Shown here: in pieces, positions 6,598 through 14,285 of the stretch
How the letters are laid out: every line of letters begins with the position of its first letter
Numbering within the stretch: the stretch's first letter is position 1
Assembly (NCBI GenBank): GCA_910579425.1
Contig: CAJTVL010000090.1
Span: forward strand, 1 to 15,533
Direction of reading: 5' to 3'
DNA length: 15,533 nt
From: an uncultured Lachnospiraceae bacterium
Lineage (GTDB): Bacteria > Bacillota > Clostridia > Lachnospirales > Lachnospiraceae
The notes under the pieces: generated by a model
Databases searched by the model: none
Told to the model about the DNA's origin: nothing
Seen by the model: only the letters and a program-made list of their open reading frames with translations
Position numbers and translations under genes: made by a program

Positions 6598-7335
6598 ATG
6601 GAAATTTTGCAGGCAGTCAACTTAAAAAAATATTATCAGAGCGGGGGAGGCACGGTAAAGGCGGTAGACAATATCAGCTTTTCCATAGAGAAGGGAAGCT
6701 TTACGGCCATTGTGGGCACATCCGGCAGCGGGAAGACCACATTGCTCAATCTTATCGGAGGGTTGGATTACGCGGATGCAGGGGAAGTCATCATAGACGG
6801 CCACTCGATCATGAAGATGTCGGAGGAGGAGCTGACGGTGTTCCGGCGCAGGAATATCGGTTTTGTGTTTCAAAATTATAATCTGATTTCGGTACAAAAT
6901 GTATACAAGAACATTGTGCTTCCTATCAGGCTGGACGGCAGAGGGCCGGACAGGAAATATATCGAGCGCATATGCAGGGAGCTGGGGATTGAGGGAAAGA
7001 TGGACCGGTATCCGAACCAGCTCTCCGGAGGCCAGCAGCAGAGGGTGTCCATTGCAAGGGCAATCGCGGCAAAGCCTGCGGTGCTCCTTGCGGATGAACC
7101 CACGGGCAATCTGGATTCCAAGACCAGTGCGGAGGTGATGGGGCTTCTCAAAATGACTTCCAGAGAATTTCATCAGACCATCATCATGATTACCCACAAT
7201 GAGGCGATTGCACAGCTTGCAGATCGTGTAATCCATCTGGAAGACGGAAAAATCGTAGAAGGCGGAGAAATCGTGGAGGACGCTCAGGCGTGGGATACCT
7301 GTCAGGGGAATTCAGGGGAGGAGGTGCGGCCATGA
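6598..7335 (+). CDS. ABC transporter ATP-binding protein, MacB/LolD/BceA type
   Basis: This 245-residue protein is a complete nucleotide-binding subunit: Walker A GTSGSGKTT (40-48), Q-loop Gln92, signature LSGGQQQR (142-149), Walker B AVLLADEP with catalytic Glu167, and the switch His200 in ITHNEA. The LADEPTGNLDSKTS stretch is typical of the family that drives FtsX-type permeases in lipoprotein, peptide or antibiotic handling. AAGGAG at 6581-6586 lies 11 bases before the ATG. The stop overlaps the start of the permease gene (ATGA at 7332-7335), so the two proteins are almost certainly made together and form one complex. The tail after residue 215 is acidic and less conserved. The substrate cannot be told from the sequence. 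Confidence 0.96.
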   Translation: MEILQAVNLKKYYQSGGGTVKAVDNISFSIEKGSFTAIVGTSGSGKTTLLNLIGGLDYADAGEVIIDGHSIMKMSEEELTVFRRRNIGFVFQNYNLISVQNVYKNIVLPIRLDGRGPDRKYIERICRELGIEGKMDRYPNQLSGGQQQRVSIARAIAAKPAVLLADEPTGNLDSKTSAEVMGLLKMTSREFHQTIIMITHNEAIAQLADRVIHLEDGKIVEGGEIVEDAQAWDTCQGNSGEEVRP

Positions 7336-9893
7336 GCATCATGTTCAGAAATTCCAATGCGACGCTGGAACGGGAATTAGCGGCAGAGGATTACAAGGCT
7401 CACCCGGTCAGAAACAGGATCGCCATTCTTGCCGTGGCATTGACTGCAATTTTGATCGTTGTAACATTTACGGTGGGAATCGGATTTGTAAATGCCCAGA
7501 CACGTTCTATAGGAGCCTCTCCCGGGCCAGGTGCGGACAGCGCCATGATCTACGGCGATGAACAGGTGCTTGAGAGGGTCAGGGCGCTTCCGCAGGTGGA
7601 ATGGGCGGCTTATGTCAGAAGATGCAGTACGAGCTATCTCCACAATCGGGATTTTTCGGGGCTGGATGTCCGGCTGTTTGCGGCTGACGAAGTACATTAT
7701 GATAAAAATATGGTGGAACTGATCAGGGGAAGGTATCCCCAGGGAGCAGACGAGATCCTTCTATCGGATACGATGTCAAAGCGTTTGGGGCTTGGGGAAG
7801 AGACAGGAGTCTCCTATGATCTGACAGTAGTTGTGGAGGGGGAGGAGGAAGGCGCTTCGGCGGAAAAGGTCATCCCTATGACGGTTTGCGGCTACTACAG
7901 GAATCCTCTGCGAAATGTTTCCGACATTTACGAGGAAATCTATACGGGAGAAGAGTTTATTCCTGTTTATAATCCGGGGATCATCAAAGGATATGACAAT
8001 ATTTATGTGAAGCTGAACAATTTAAATCCTCTTAAGCTGGGAAGAGATAAGGAAGAGAGACTAAGCGAGGTGGATGAGCTGGCGGAGGGAAACGGCATCG
8101 GGTATAAGGCAAGCGATATGACGGTTGTTATTTTGATCCCTATCGTCTTACTCATTTTGAGTATCATGCTCTGCGGCTACTTTTTTATCTACAATGTATT
8201 TGATATTTCCGTTGCAAACGACATACGGTTTTACGGGGAACTGAAAACCATCGGGATGTCTTGTAAACAGCTTGGGCGGATGTTATCATGGCAGATGAAT
8301 CGGATTGCGGCAATCGGCATCTTAATAGGAGGCGTGGCTGGCTACAGTATCGGACGGGCGGCTTCCGGGGCGGTTCTGGGGGCTTTTGCGGATGGATTGG
8401 CTTCTTATTATAAACCTGCAGGATTTGTACAGGTGTTCGTTCTGGGGGGCGTCTTTTCCTGGCTTACGGTGTATATCAGCACCATGCGGCCTTTTCGGAT
8501 CGCAAGCAGGATCTCTCCTGTGGAGGCGGCGAGATACCGTGGCAAAAAGAAAAAGGGTATCTTTTCGGTTGCGTCCTTTGCACTCAGCGGAATTGTATTT
8601 CTGGTCGTGTACACAATATCCATAGGATACTCGGTGGAGGTACAGGTACAAAAGCACAACGGAACGGATTTCAGGATCAGCCAGAAATGCGCCTCCTTCG
8701 GATCGGATGAGCCATACCAGCCGGTCAACATTGAGTTGGTACGGCGGCTTCATGACCTGGAATTTACAGAAGATTTCAGAACTTTTTACTGGGCAAGGAC
8801 GAAGCCGGATTACTACATTTACCAGGGCGGCTACCAGTATCTTCCATCGGAAGGAGAAATCAGGGCGGATGGCGAACTGGCCCGGGATCTGATGGCATAT
8901 CGAAGGAAGCTGGAAAGGGAAGAGCGGATGTGGTTTGTCAATCCGGAAACGAACGGGAGAGGGAATTGCCCGGCCAGTGTGCTTGGAATGAATCCGGAAT
9001 ATCTTGACCATGAAAGCCAGTACTTTACGGTGCTTGAAGGGAGTCTGGATGGAGAAAAGTTTGCCCGGGGAGACTATCTGATTTATAATCGCTCTCATTA
9101 CACGAATGATATAACCCAGAGTGAGGGAATGGACTATCAGATCCATGCGGGAGACGAGGTGACGGTGGCTTTTTATGATGATGTGGCGGATCGATACGAA
9201 GAGAAGAAATTTACGGTGATGGCCCTTGTCACATGCAACAATATTTTTGGGACCGACACGGCGGGAGAGGCCCGGATCTGGATCACGGACAGGACTTTTG
9301 AGGACATTTATTCGGATTACGGAAATCTTATAGGGGATATTTGTTTTAACGTATCAGGCCATAGGCAGGACGGGACGGTTCTCTCAGAGAAGGAGCAGTA
9401 TGAGAAAGTCGCAGAGATCATAAAGAAGGAAGGCAACATGCAGTTAACCATCGAATCTGCTTACCTGAGCAGATCAGATTTTATGGAAGAAAAGAGAACC
9501 ATGACAGCCTTTGGGATTCTTCTGGCTGTCATTGTAGGGCTGATCGGCGTCGCCAATATGGTAAACACAGTGACCACGGATGTGATGGCAAGAAAGGTGG
9601 AATATGCGGCCATGCAGTCCATCGGAATGACCGGACGGCAGATGAAAAGAGATATTTTTGCAAAATATGCAGGGCTGATTACAGTATCACTTACCCTGGC
9701 AGCCGCTGTGGGAGCAGTTTTATCTTATATGATCGGGGGAAATGCCATTTTTAATTTTTCCATCGGGGCGTTTGTACAGGCGCTTGGCATTTTCCTGTTT
9801 CTGTCGGTGGGCTTATGTATGGCTATGGCAGAACTGCTCACGAGGGAGCTGAATAAAAAGTCTATTGTCGAAAGACTGCGTGAAATAGTATAG
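7332..9893 (+). CDS. FtsX-family ABC transporter permease
   Basis: This 853-residue permease is built from two FtsX-like halves. The first half has a membrane helix at about 29-52, an extracytoplasmic domain (about 53-262), and helices near 263-290, 323-345 and 365-385. The second half has a helix near 410-432, a second large extracytoplasmic domain (about 433-718), and helices near 724-743, 781-801 and 812-835. Such proteins act as mechanotransmitters rather than classic channels. It is longer than BceB (about 650 residues), which has a single large external domain. The ATG at 7332 overlaps the ATPase stop and follows a GGGGAGGAGG site; an ATG at 7290 lies inside the ATPase gene and is rejected. 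An expected basic segment before the fifth helix seems to be missing. Confidence 0.93.
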   Translation: MSIMFRNSNATLERELAAEDYKAHPVRNRIAILAVALTAILIVVTFTVGIGFVNAQTRSIGASPGPGADSAMIYGDEQVLERVRALPQVEWAAYVRRCSTSYLHNRDFSGLDVRLFAADEVHYDKNMVELIRGRYPQGADEILLSDTMSKRLGLGEETGVSYDLTVVVEGEEEGASAEKVIPMTVCGYYRNPLRNVSDIYEEIYTGEEFIPVYNPGIIKGYDNIYVKLNNLNPLKLGRDKEERLSEVDELAEGNGIGYKASDMTVVILIPIVLLILSIMLCGYFFIYNVFDISVANDIRFYGELKTIGMSCKQLGRMLSWQMNRIAAIGILIGGVAGYSIGRAASGAVLGAFADGLASYYKPAGFVQVFVLGGVFSWLTVYISTMRPFRIASRISPVEAARYRGKKKKGIFSVASFALSGIVFLVVYTISIGYSVEVQVQKHNGTDFRISQKCASFGSDEPYQPVNIELVRRLHDLEFTEDFRTFYWARTKPDYYIYQGGYQYLPSEGEIRADGELARDLMAYRRKLEREERMWFVNPETNGRGNCPASVLGMNPEYLDHESQYFTVLEGSLDGEKFARGDYLIYNRSHYTNDITQSEGMDYQIHAGDEVTVAFYDDVADRYEEKKFTVMALVTCNNIFGTDTAGEARIWITDRTFEDIYSDYGNLIGDICFNVSGHRQDGTVLSEKEQYEKVAEIIKKEGNMQLTIESAYLSRSDFMEEKRTMTAFGILLAVIVGLIGVANMVNTVTTDVMARKVEYAAMQSIGMTGRQMKRDIFAKYAGLITVSLTLAAAVGAVLSYMIGGNAIFNFSIGAFVQALGIFLFLSVGLCMAMAELLTRELNKKSIVERLREIV

Positions 9894-9930
9894 TTTTACT
9901 TTTGGCGTTACGGAAGGGTGTGTAAGCATT

Positions 9931-10611
9931 GTGGATAAGCATATTTTGGTGATAGAGGATGACAGGGCGCTGAACGGAGGAATTGTTTTTGCACTGGAAA
10001 AGGAAGGGTACCATGTCCACAGTGCCTATACCCTGCAGGAGGCGGAGAAAAGCCTGAAGCAGAGGATGAACCTGATCCTTTTGGACATTAACCTGCCGGA
10101 CGGGGACGGAAGGGCGTTTCTGCAAAGCGTGCTTGCAGGGCAGCCGGTGCCGGTGCTTCTTTTGACGGCCAGGGATTCCGAGGAGGATATGGTCAGAGGC
10201 TTTCAGGCAGGATGTGACGATTATATTACGAAGCCCTTTTCCATGCAGGTGCTGCTTATGAAGATCGCGGCGGTCTTAAAACGCAGCGGGGGAGTGTCGA
10301 GGCAGATCTATGCATGCGGCGGTTTGGTGTATGACTTTGAAAAGAAAACGCTTATGAGGCATGGGGAACCGGCAGAACTGACTGCGCTGGAATGCAGGCT
10401 TTTGGAGTTTTTCCTCAACAACAGGGGAATCGTGCTCAGCAGGGAGACACTGCTTGAGCGGATTTGGGATGCGGACGAACGGTTTGTGGAGGAGAGGACG
10501 CTCAACGTCACCATCCGCAGGCTGCGTATGAAAGTGGAGGATAACCCGCAGCAGCCTGCCTATATTAAGACGGTATTCGGTTTGGGCTATAAATGGGAGG
10601 ACGGATCATGA
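9931..10611 (+). CDS. OmpR-family response regulator
   Basis: This 226-residue regulator has an N-terminal receiver domain with acidic pocket Asp10 and Asp11, phosphoacceptor Asp52 (LLDINLPDGDG), Thr79 and Lys101 (ITKPF). A C-terminal winged helix (about 125-224) carries LTALECRLLEFFLNN, the RTLNVTIRRLRMKVE recognition helix region and the closing KTVFGLGYKW. All residues needed for phosphorylation are present. It starts with GTG at 9931, with GGAAGGG at 9912-9918 upstream at a rather long 12-base spacing. It follows the permease by 37 bases and its stop overlaps the kinase start (ATGA at 10608-10611). Its likely target is the TGTAAC repeat ahead of the ABC genes. Confidence 0.96.
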   Translation: MDKHILVIEDDRALNGGIVFALEKEGYHVHSAYTLQEAEKSLKQRMNLILLDINLPDGDGRAFLQSVLAGQPVPVLLLTARDSEEDMVRGFQAGCDDYITKPFSMQVLLMKIAAVLKRSGGVSRQIYACGGLVYDFEKKTLMRHGEPAELTALECRLLEFFLNNRGIVLSRETLLERIWDADERFVEERTLNVTIRRLRMKVEDNPQQPAYIKTVFGLGYKWEDGS

Positions 10612-11654
10612 AACAGGGATTTTTTTATCGGCTGCGGCAGGATACGGATAGGATATGGAAAAGCGGTATGGGCCTGATGCTCATACTGCTTTTCCTGTGC
10701 ATGGGGATATTATCACACAGCCCGGACCGGGGAATGATAGTGATAATCCTTTACGGTGTGGGATGTATGGCGGTTTTTGCCGGATTTTATTTTCTGATCG
10801 TGGGGCGTGTGAGCGATGTGTTATACAAACTGGGAGATATGATGGAAGGTCTGGCGCAGGGACGGCCCAAGGAGGTGTTTCCTGCTGCGGAGGATACGAT
10901 CCTGTCAAGACTGCAGAGCCAGCTCATGCGGTTATACGATTGTCTGCACTCTTATGAGGAACGGGAACAGCAGATGCGCAGGCAGCTTGACGAGAATATA
11001 GGCGATTTGGTGCATCAGCTCAATACTCCGGTCACGAATATCAGGATGTATACGGAATTTTTGGGAAGGGATGATTTGACGCCCCAGGAGAGGGAACGGT
11101 TTTTAAGCTGTCTGGCAGGACAGGCGCATAAGCTCTCCTGGCTGGGGGAGAGCTTTTCCCAAATATCCCGTCTGGAAACAGGGATGATCCGTCTGAAACC
11201 GGAAAGGCAGAAGCTGCAGCCTTTGATTCTGCAGGCAGTAGGGCAGGTTATGGAGAAGGCGCAGATCCGGGGGATGGAGATCAGTTTAAAAGGCGAGGTA
11301 CAGGCGGAAGTTCTGGCGGATACCAGGTGGACTGCGGAGGCGGTGTTCAATGTACTTGACAATGCGGTAAAGTATGGGGACGAGAACAGTATGATCGAGA
11401 TGGAAGTGGCAGGGCTGACAAATTTTATAAGCGTTGCGGTCAGGAACAGAGGAGTGAAAATTGACCAGGAGGAGTATCACAAACTTTTTAAGCGATTCTA
11501 CAGGGGAAAAGGAACCGGAGAGACGGAGGGCTCGGGATTGGGTTTGTATATTGCGAGGAAAATACTGGAGCAGGAGAAGGGGTATATCACGGCCGGGAAG
11601 AGTAATGACGGGCGGACGGAGTTTGTGATTTATTTGGCATGTGATCAGAACTGA
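10608..11654 (+). CDS. Sensor histidine kinase with minimal external loop
   Basis: This 348-residue kinase has two N-terminal membrane helices (about 20-36 and 43-66) joined by only about six outside residues, so it has almost no extracellular sensor. A HAMP-like linker follows, then the HisKA helix with His136 in LVHQLNTPVTN, an N box around NVLDNAVKY (248-256) and a G2 box GSGLGLYIA (308-316). The G1 box reads NRGVKI instead of DxGxGI. The short-loop layout resembles intramembrane-sensing kinases that read the state of a partner ABC transporter, such as BceS; here the ABC-FtsX pair lies directly upstream in the same operon. The ATG at 10608 follows GGGAGG at 10595-10600 and overlaps the regulator stop. 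Confidence 0.95.
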   Translation: MKQGFFYRLRQDTDRIWKSGMGLMLILLFLCMGILSHSPDRGMIVIILYGVGCMAVFAGFYFLIVGRVSDVLYKLGDMMEGLAQGRPKEVFPAAEDTILSRLQSQLMRLYDCLHSYEEREQQMRRQLDENIGDLVHQLNTPVTNIRMYTEFLGRDDLTPQERERFLSCLAGQAHKLSWLGESFSQISRLETGMIRLKPERQKLQPLILQAVGQVMEKAQIRGMEISLKGEVQAEVLADTRWTAEAVFNVLDNAVKYGDENSMIEMEVAGLTNFISVAVRNRGVKIDQEEYHKLFKRFYRGKGTGETEGSGLGLYIARKILEQEKGYITAGKSNDGRTEFVIYLACDQN

Positions 11655-11694
11655 TAAGCATAATAGGGGTATGGGGAAGCGATCACCTTAAACA

Positions 11695-11847
11695 ATGGAG
11701 AAAGGGAATCCCAAGCTGGCGATACGGTATGCGAAAAGGATTATAGAGCAAAATAAGGGAAAAGCACCAACGAACATTGCGCCGGGAACCAAGGTGTATG
11801 AGCTGGTGGAGGAACTGGCGAGGTATTTGCCGGAAAAATTACAATAG
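11695..11847 (+). CDS. Small 50-residue reading frame, possibly a gene remnant
   Basis: The frame opens MEKGNPKLAIRYAKRIIEQN and goes on through GKAPTNIAPGTKVYELVEEL to end in ARYLPEKLQ. The composition is that of a compact basic-then-acidic helical protein and looks genuinely coding. I do not recognise the family. No good ribosome binding site precedes the ATG, and a TAA lies two codons upstream in frame, so it may be the surviving C-terminal part of a longer gene. It follows the kinase gene by 40 bases on the same strand and converges with the HxlR gene, whose stop is 12 bases away. Confidence 0.45.
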   Translation: MEKGNPKLAIRYAKRIIEQNKGKAPTNIAPGTKVYELVEELARYLPEKLQ

Positions 11848-11859
11848 AATCTCTTTCAG

Positions 11860-12228
11860 CTATTCTTTATAAGGATTCTGCCAATTCGGGCAGAGGTATG
11901 TCTCACTCCATGCCATCATGGTCTGCAGGACAGGGATAAAGCTCTCCCCAAATTCGGTAAGTGAATATTCCACCTTCGGCGGAATTTCCTTGTATATTTC
12001 CCGGTGGAGGAACCCGTCGCTTTCCAGTTCCCGGAGCTGCTTTGTGAGCGTGGACTGTGTGATGCCGTCAAGGCGGCGCATCAGTTCACCGAACCGCTGG
12101 ACTTTGTAAAAAGATACATACCATAAGATCAGAATTTTCCATTTTCCGCCGATCACGGCCTGTAGCCTGCCCATAGGAACGCAGCGGGCAATGGTTTCCT
12201 CCTTGTTGAATTTATTATCAGCCATCAT
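11860..12228 (-). CDS. HxlR-family transcriptional regulator
   Basis: This 122-residue winged-helix regulator matches HxlR/YodB proteins: the conserved Cys16 in the ARCVPMG segment, VIGGKWKILILW (25-36), RFGELMRRL, the recognition helix ITQSTLTKQLRELE (56-69), and the wing GFLHREIYKEIPPKVEYSLTE. Members bind as dimers and often respond to electrophiles or oxidants through the N-terminal Cys. The start is one of two adjacent ATGs (12228 or 12225); AGGGGG upstream favours the second by spacing. The gene diverges from the radical SAM genes, and the gap between them holds a large dyad that this protein probably binds. Its own promoter (TTGATT, 17 bases, TATACT) lies at 12251-12279. Confidence 0.93.
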   Translation of the reverse strand: MMADNKFNKEETIARCVPMGRLQAVIGGKWKILILWYVSFYKVQRFGELMRRLDGITQSTLTKQLRELESDGFLHREIYKEIPPKVEYSLTEFGESFIPVLQTMMAWSETYLCPNWQNPYKE

Positions 12229-12250
12229 TCATTCCCCCTTATGATTTATG

Positions 12251-12279
12251 AGTATATCCCGGTGGCGGGCAAAAATCAA
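12251..12279 (-). promoter_or_regulatory. Promoter of the HxlR-family gene
   Basis: On the minus strand TTGATT (12279-12274) is followed after exactly 17 bases by TATACT (12256-12251). This is a good sigma-A type promoter 23 bases before the start codon. Confidence 0.6.
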
Positions 12280-12299
12280 GATACGGTTATTTTTGACAG

Positions 12300-12339
12300 A
12301 TAGTATGTTTTTCATCAAAAGTATGAAAAAGTGTACTAT
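12300..12339. promoter_or_regulatory. Large dyad, candidate HxlR operator
   Basis: ATAGTA at 12300-12305 mirrors TACTAT at 12334-12339, and TTTTTCAT at 12308-12315 mirrors ATGAAAAA at 12323-12330 around a 7-base centre. The arms are separated by 2 bases on the left and 3 on the right, so all 14 arm bases match. A TTGACA lies just upstream (12293-12298), and TACTAT itself could serve as a -10 box toward the radical SAM genes. The position between the divergent HxlR and radical SAM genes and the TAGTA/TACTA ends suit an HxlR/YodB-type operator. Confidence 0.55.
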
Positions 12340-12358
12340 AGACAAAAAAAGACAGTAC

Positions 12359-12387
12359 TTGATTTCATGGAATTTCAGAGGTAATTT
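12359..12387 (+). promoter_or_regulatory. Candidate promoter of the radical SAM genes
   Basis: TTGATT at 12359-12364 and TAATTT at 12382-12387 are 17 bases apart, with the first radical SAM start 47 bases further on. An alternative start region lies within the dyad (TACTAT at 12334-12339), and I cannot decide between them by eye. Confidence 0.35.
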
Positions 12388-12434
12388 AGTGCAAAAGAAG
12401 CTCCGCGGAGCAAAGAGACGAGGAGGAATGAAAG

Positions 12435-13334
12435 ATGCACTATACAGGAACCATATGGAGGCCGCCCTATGAGGCAGCGTCCCTGCTATTGGAGGTTACC
12501 GCAGGCTGTACGCACCACAGATGCAAATTCTGTACGCTTTACGCAGACCTGCCTTTTCCATTCAGAATGTCGCGGATGGAGGAAATCGAGGCGGACCTAA
12601 AGGAGGCGCAGAGGACGTACCGCTCTTTTGGCGGCAGGAGGATAACCCGGACTTTCCTGACCGGGGCAAATCCCTTTGTGCTGAAATATGAAAGACTGAT
12701 GGGGATAGCAGAGCTGGTGCACAGCTATTTCCCGGAGACGGAAACCATTGGCTGCTTTGCCAGAGTGACGGACATTACCCTGAAATCCGACGAGGAACTT
12801 GCAGCTCTGGGCGGGGCAGGTTATGACGGGCTGACAATCGGCATGGAGACGGCGGATGATGCGGCGCTGCGGTTCATGGATAAGGGGTATCTTTCGGAAG
12901 ATATTCTGAAACAGTGCGAAAGGCTTGACAGAGCAGGCATCCGTTACAGCTTTTTTTATCTGACAGGAATATCCGGCGCTGGGCGCGGGGAGAGTGGGGC
13001 GAGGGCCACCGCCGCTGTGTGCAATAAGCTCCACCCGACTTTGATCGGTGTAAATATGCTGACTGTCTATCCGGATTCAAAACTGTACGGGGAAATACGG
13101 CAGGGAAACTGGAAAGAGGAAAGTGAGACGGAAAAGTACAGGGAAGTGAGGGCGCTGGCAGAGGGATTGGAGATCCCCACAGAATTTGCGGCCCTGGGCG
13201 CTTCTAATGCTTTCCGGCTTTATGGTGTCCTGCCAAAAGACAGGGCGGCCCTTATCTCGGCAATTGACAGGATAATCGGAACGGTAAAAGAAGAAGACCT
13301 GCGAAAGTACCGCAGAAATCTTCCTCATCTTTAG
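12435..13334 (+). CDS. Radical SAM protein, first of two tandem paralogues
   Basis: This 299-residue protein opens with WRPPYEA and then TAGCTHHRCKFC, whose three Cys (25, 30, 33) would bind the 4Fe-4S cluster that cleaves S-adenosylmethionine. The spacing is CX4CX2C, not the common CX3CX2C. Further family features are the ANPF segment, the GYDGLTIGMET strand motif (an SAM-binding-type position) and the KQCERLDRAGI, FFYLTG and LTVYPDS blocks typical of Elp3/HemN-like TIM barrels. No second cluster motif or B12 domain is seen. AGGAGG (12421-12426) lies 8 bases before the ATG. The reaction is unknown to me. It is followed after 13 bases by a close paralogue. Confidence 0.9.
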   Translation: MHYTGTIWRPPYEAASLLLEVTAGCTHHRCKFCTLYADLPFPFRMSRMEEIEADLKEAQRTYRSFGGRRITRTFLTGANPFVLKYERLMGIAELVHSYFPETETIGCFARVTDITLKSDEELAALGGAGYDGLTIGMETADDAALRFMDKGYLSEDILKQCERLDRAGIRYSFFYLTGISGAGRGESGARATAAVCNKLHPTLIGVNMLTVYPDSKLYGEIRQGNWKEESETEKYREVRALAEGLEIPTEFAALGASNAFRLYGVLPKDRAALISAIDRIIGTVKEEDLRKYRRNLPHL

Positions 13335-13347
13335 GAGGTGATTTAGG

Positions 13348-14229
13348 TTGCATTTCGCAGGAAGGACGTGGAGGCCGCCTTATGAGGCGCATTCCGTCAT
13401 CATACAGGCGACCGCTGGCTGCACCTATGGAAAATGCCGTTTCTGCAGCCTTTACAAAGACGAGTGCTTCCGTATGTCTCCGATGGAGGAGTTTGAGGAA
13501 GATTTGGCAGAGATCAAAAGCTGCCAGCCTTATGCGCGGCGGATTTTCTGGACAGGGGCCAACCCATTTGCCATGAGTTATGAAAACTTAAGACTCCGTG
13601 CATTGACGGTGCGGAATTACCTCATCAAATGCCAGACCATGGCCATGTTCGCCAGCATAAGAGACATCCGGGACAAGGAGGTGTGGCAGCTAAAGAAGCT
13701 CCGGGCAATGGGGATAAACGGTCTGAGCATCGGAACGGAGAGCGGCGATGATGACACCCTAGCCCTGGCGGGAAAGGGATACGGGGCGGCTGACATACTA
13801 AAGCAGTGCCTGAAGTTGGACGAGGCAGGGATAGAATATTATTTTGTCTACATGACCGGGCTTGGGGGGAAGGGCAGGGGATATTGGAATGCGGTGAACA
13901 GCGCAAAGCTGTTCAGCCGGTTAAATCCGTATTTTATTTCCGTGGATTCCCTTACCTTGTTCCCGGATACGGAGTTATGCCGTATGGAGCGGGAGGGGCG
14001 GTTTACCCCGGCAGGGGAGAAGGAGCGCCTGCAGGAGCTTCAGTTATTTATTCAAAATTTGCAGATACGGACTCACCTTTTTGCCAATTCCGGTTCTAAT
14101 TTTTATCCTGTTACTGCCTACCTGCCGAAGGAGAGGGATTTGGCGGTCAGTGAGCTGCAGCACATCATAGATACGGTAAGCGAGGAGGAAATGGTGGAAT
14201 ACCGCAGGAATCTGAAAGCGTTAGGATAA
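13348..14229 (+). CDS. Radical SAM protein, second tandem paralogue
   Basis: This 293-residue protein aligns with the upstream neighbour along its whole length: WRPPYEAHS, then TAGCTYGKCRFCSLY with Cys25, Cys30 and Cys33 in the same CX4CX2C spacing, TGANPF, GINGLSIGTESGDDD, KQCLKLDEAGI, VYMTGLGGKGRG and LTLFPDTEL. Both end in EYRRNL-like helices. The start is TTG at 13348: AGGAGGTG (13333-13340) lies 7 bases before it, and it places the first residues (MHFAGRTWRPPYEA) in register with MHYTGTIWRPPYEA of the paralogue. The pair probably arose by duplication, and the two may act on related substrates or as a heterodimer (inference). Confidence 0.9.
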   Translation: MHFAGRTWRPPYEAHSVIIQATAGCTYGKCRFCSLYKDECFRMSPMEEFEEDLAEIKSCQPYARRIFWTGANPFAMSYENLRLRALTVRNYLIKCQTMAMFASIRDIRDKEVWQLKKLRAMGINGLSIGTESGDDDTLALAGKGYGAADILKQCLKLDEAGIEYYFVYMTGLGGKGRGYWNAVNSAKLFSRLNPYFISVDSLTLFPDTELCRMEREGRFTPAGEKERLQELQLFIQNLQIRTHLFANSGSNFYPVTAYLPKERDLAVSELQHIIDTVSEEEMVEYRRNLKALG

Positions 14230-14285
14230 CAGAATAGGCCGAGTAACGCGACAATGAATTCCATGATCGGATAAGTAAGCCATAA

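Noticed and set aside
6622..7236. Minus-strand open frame of 204 codons
   Set aside because: It is the shadow of the ABC ATPase gene, whose Walker and signature motifs are all on the plus strand.
7459..7466. Further TGTAAC hexamers (for example in the permease gene and at the TetR start near 14296)
   Set aside because: These are single copies within coding sequence, without a second hexamer at 11 bases; the paired arrangement occurs only ahead of the ABC operon.
8322..9146. Long minus-strand open frame of 274 codons
   Set aside because: It is antisense to the permease gene, has no ribosome binding site and no recognisable domain; the plus strand codes a clear FtsX protein here.
6598..9893. 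Classification as a BceAB bacitracin-type transporter
   Set aside because: The permease has two large external domains and about eight helices, unlike BceB with ten helices and one large domain; only the general logic of the module is shared.
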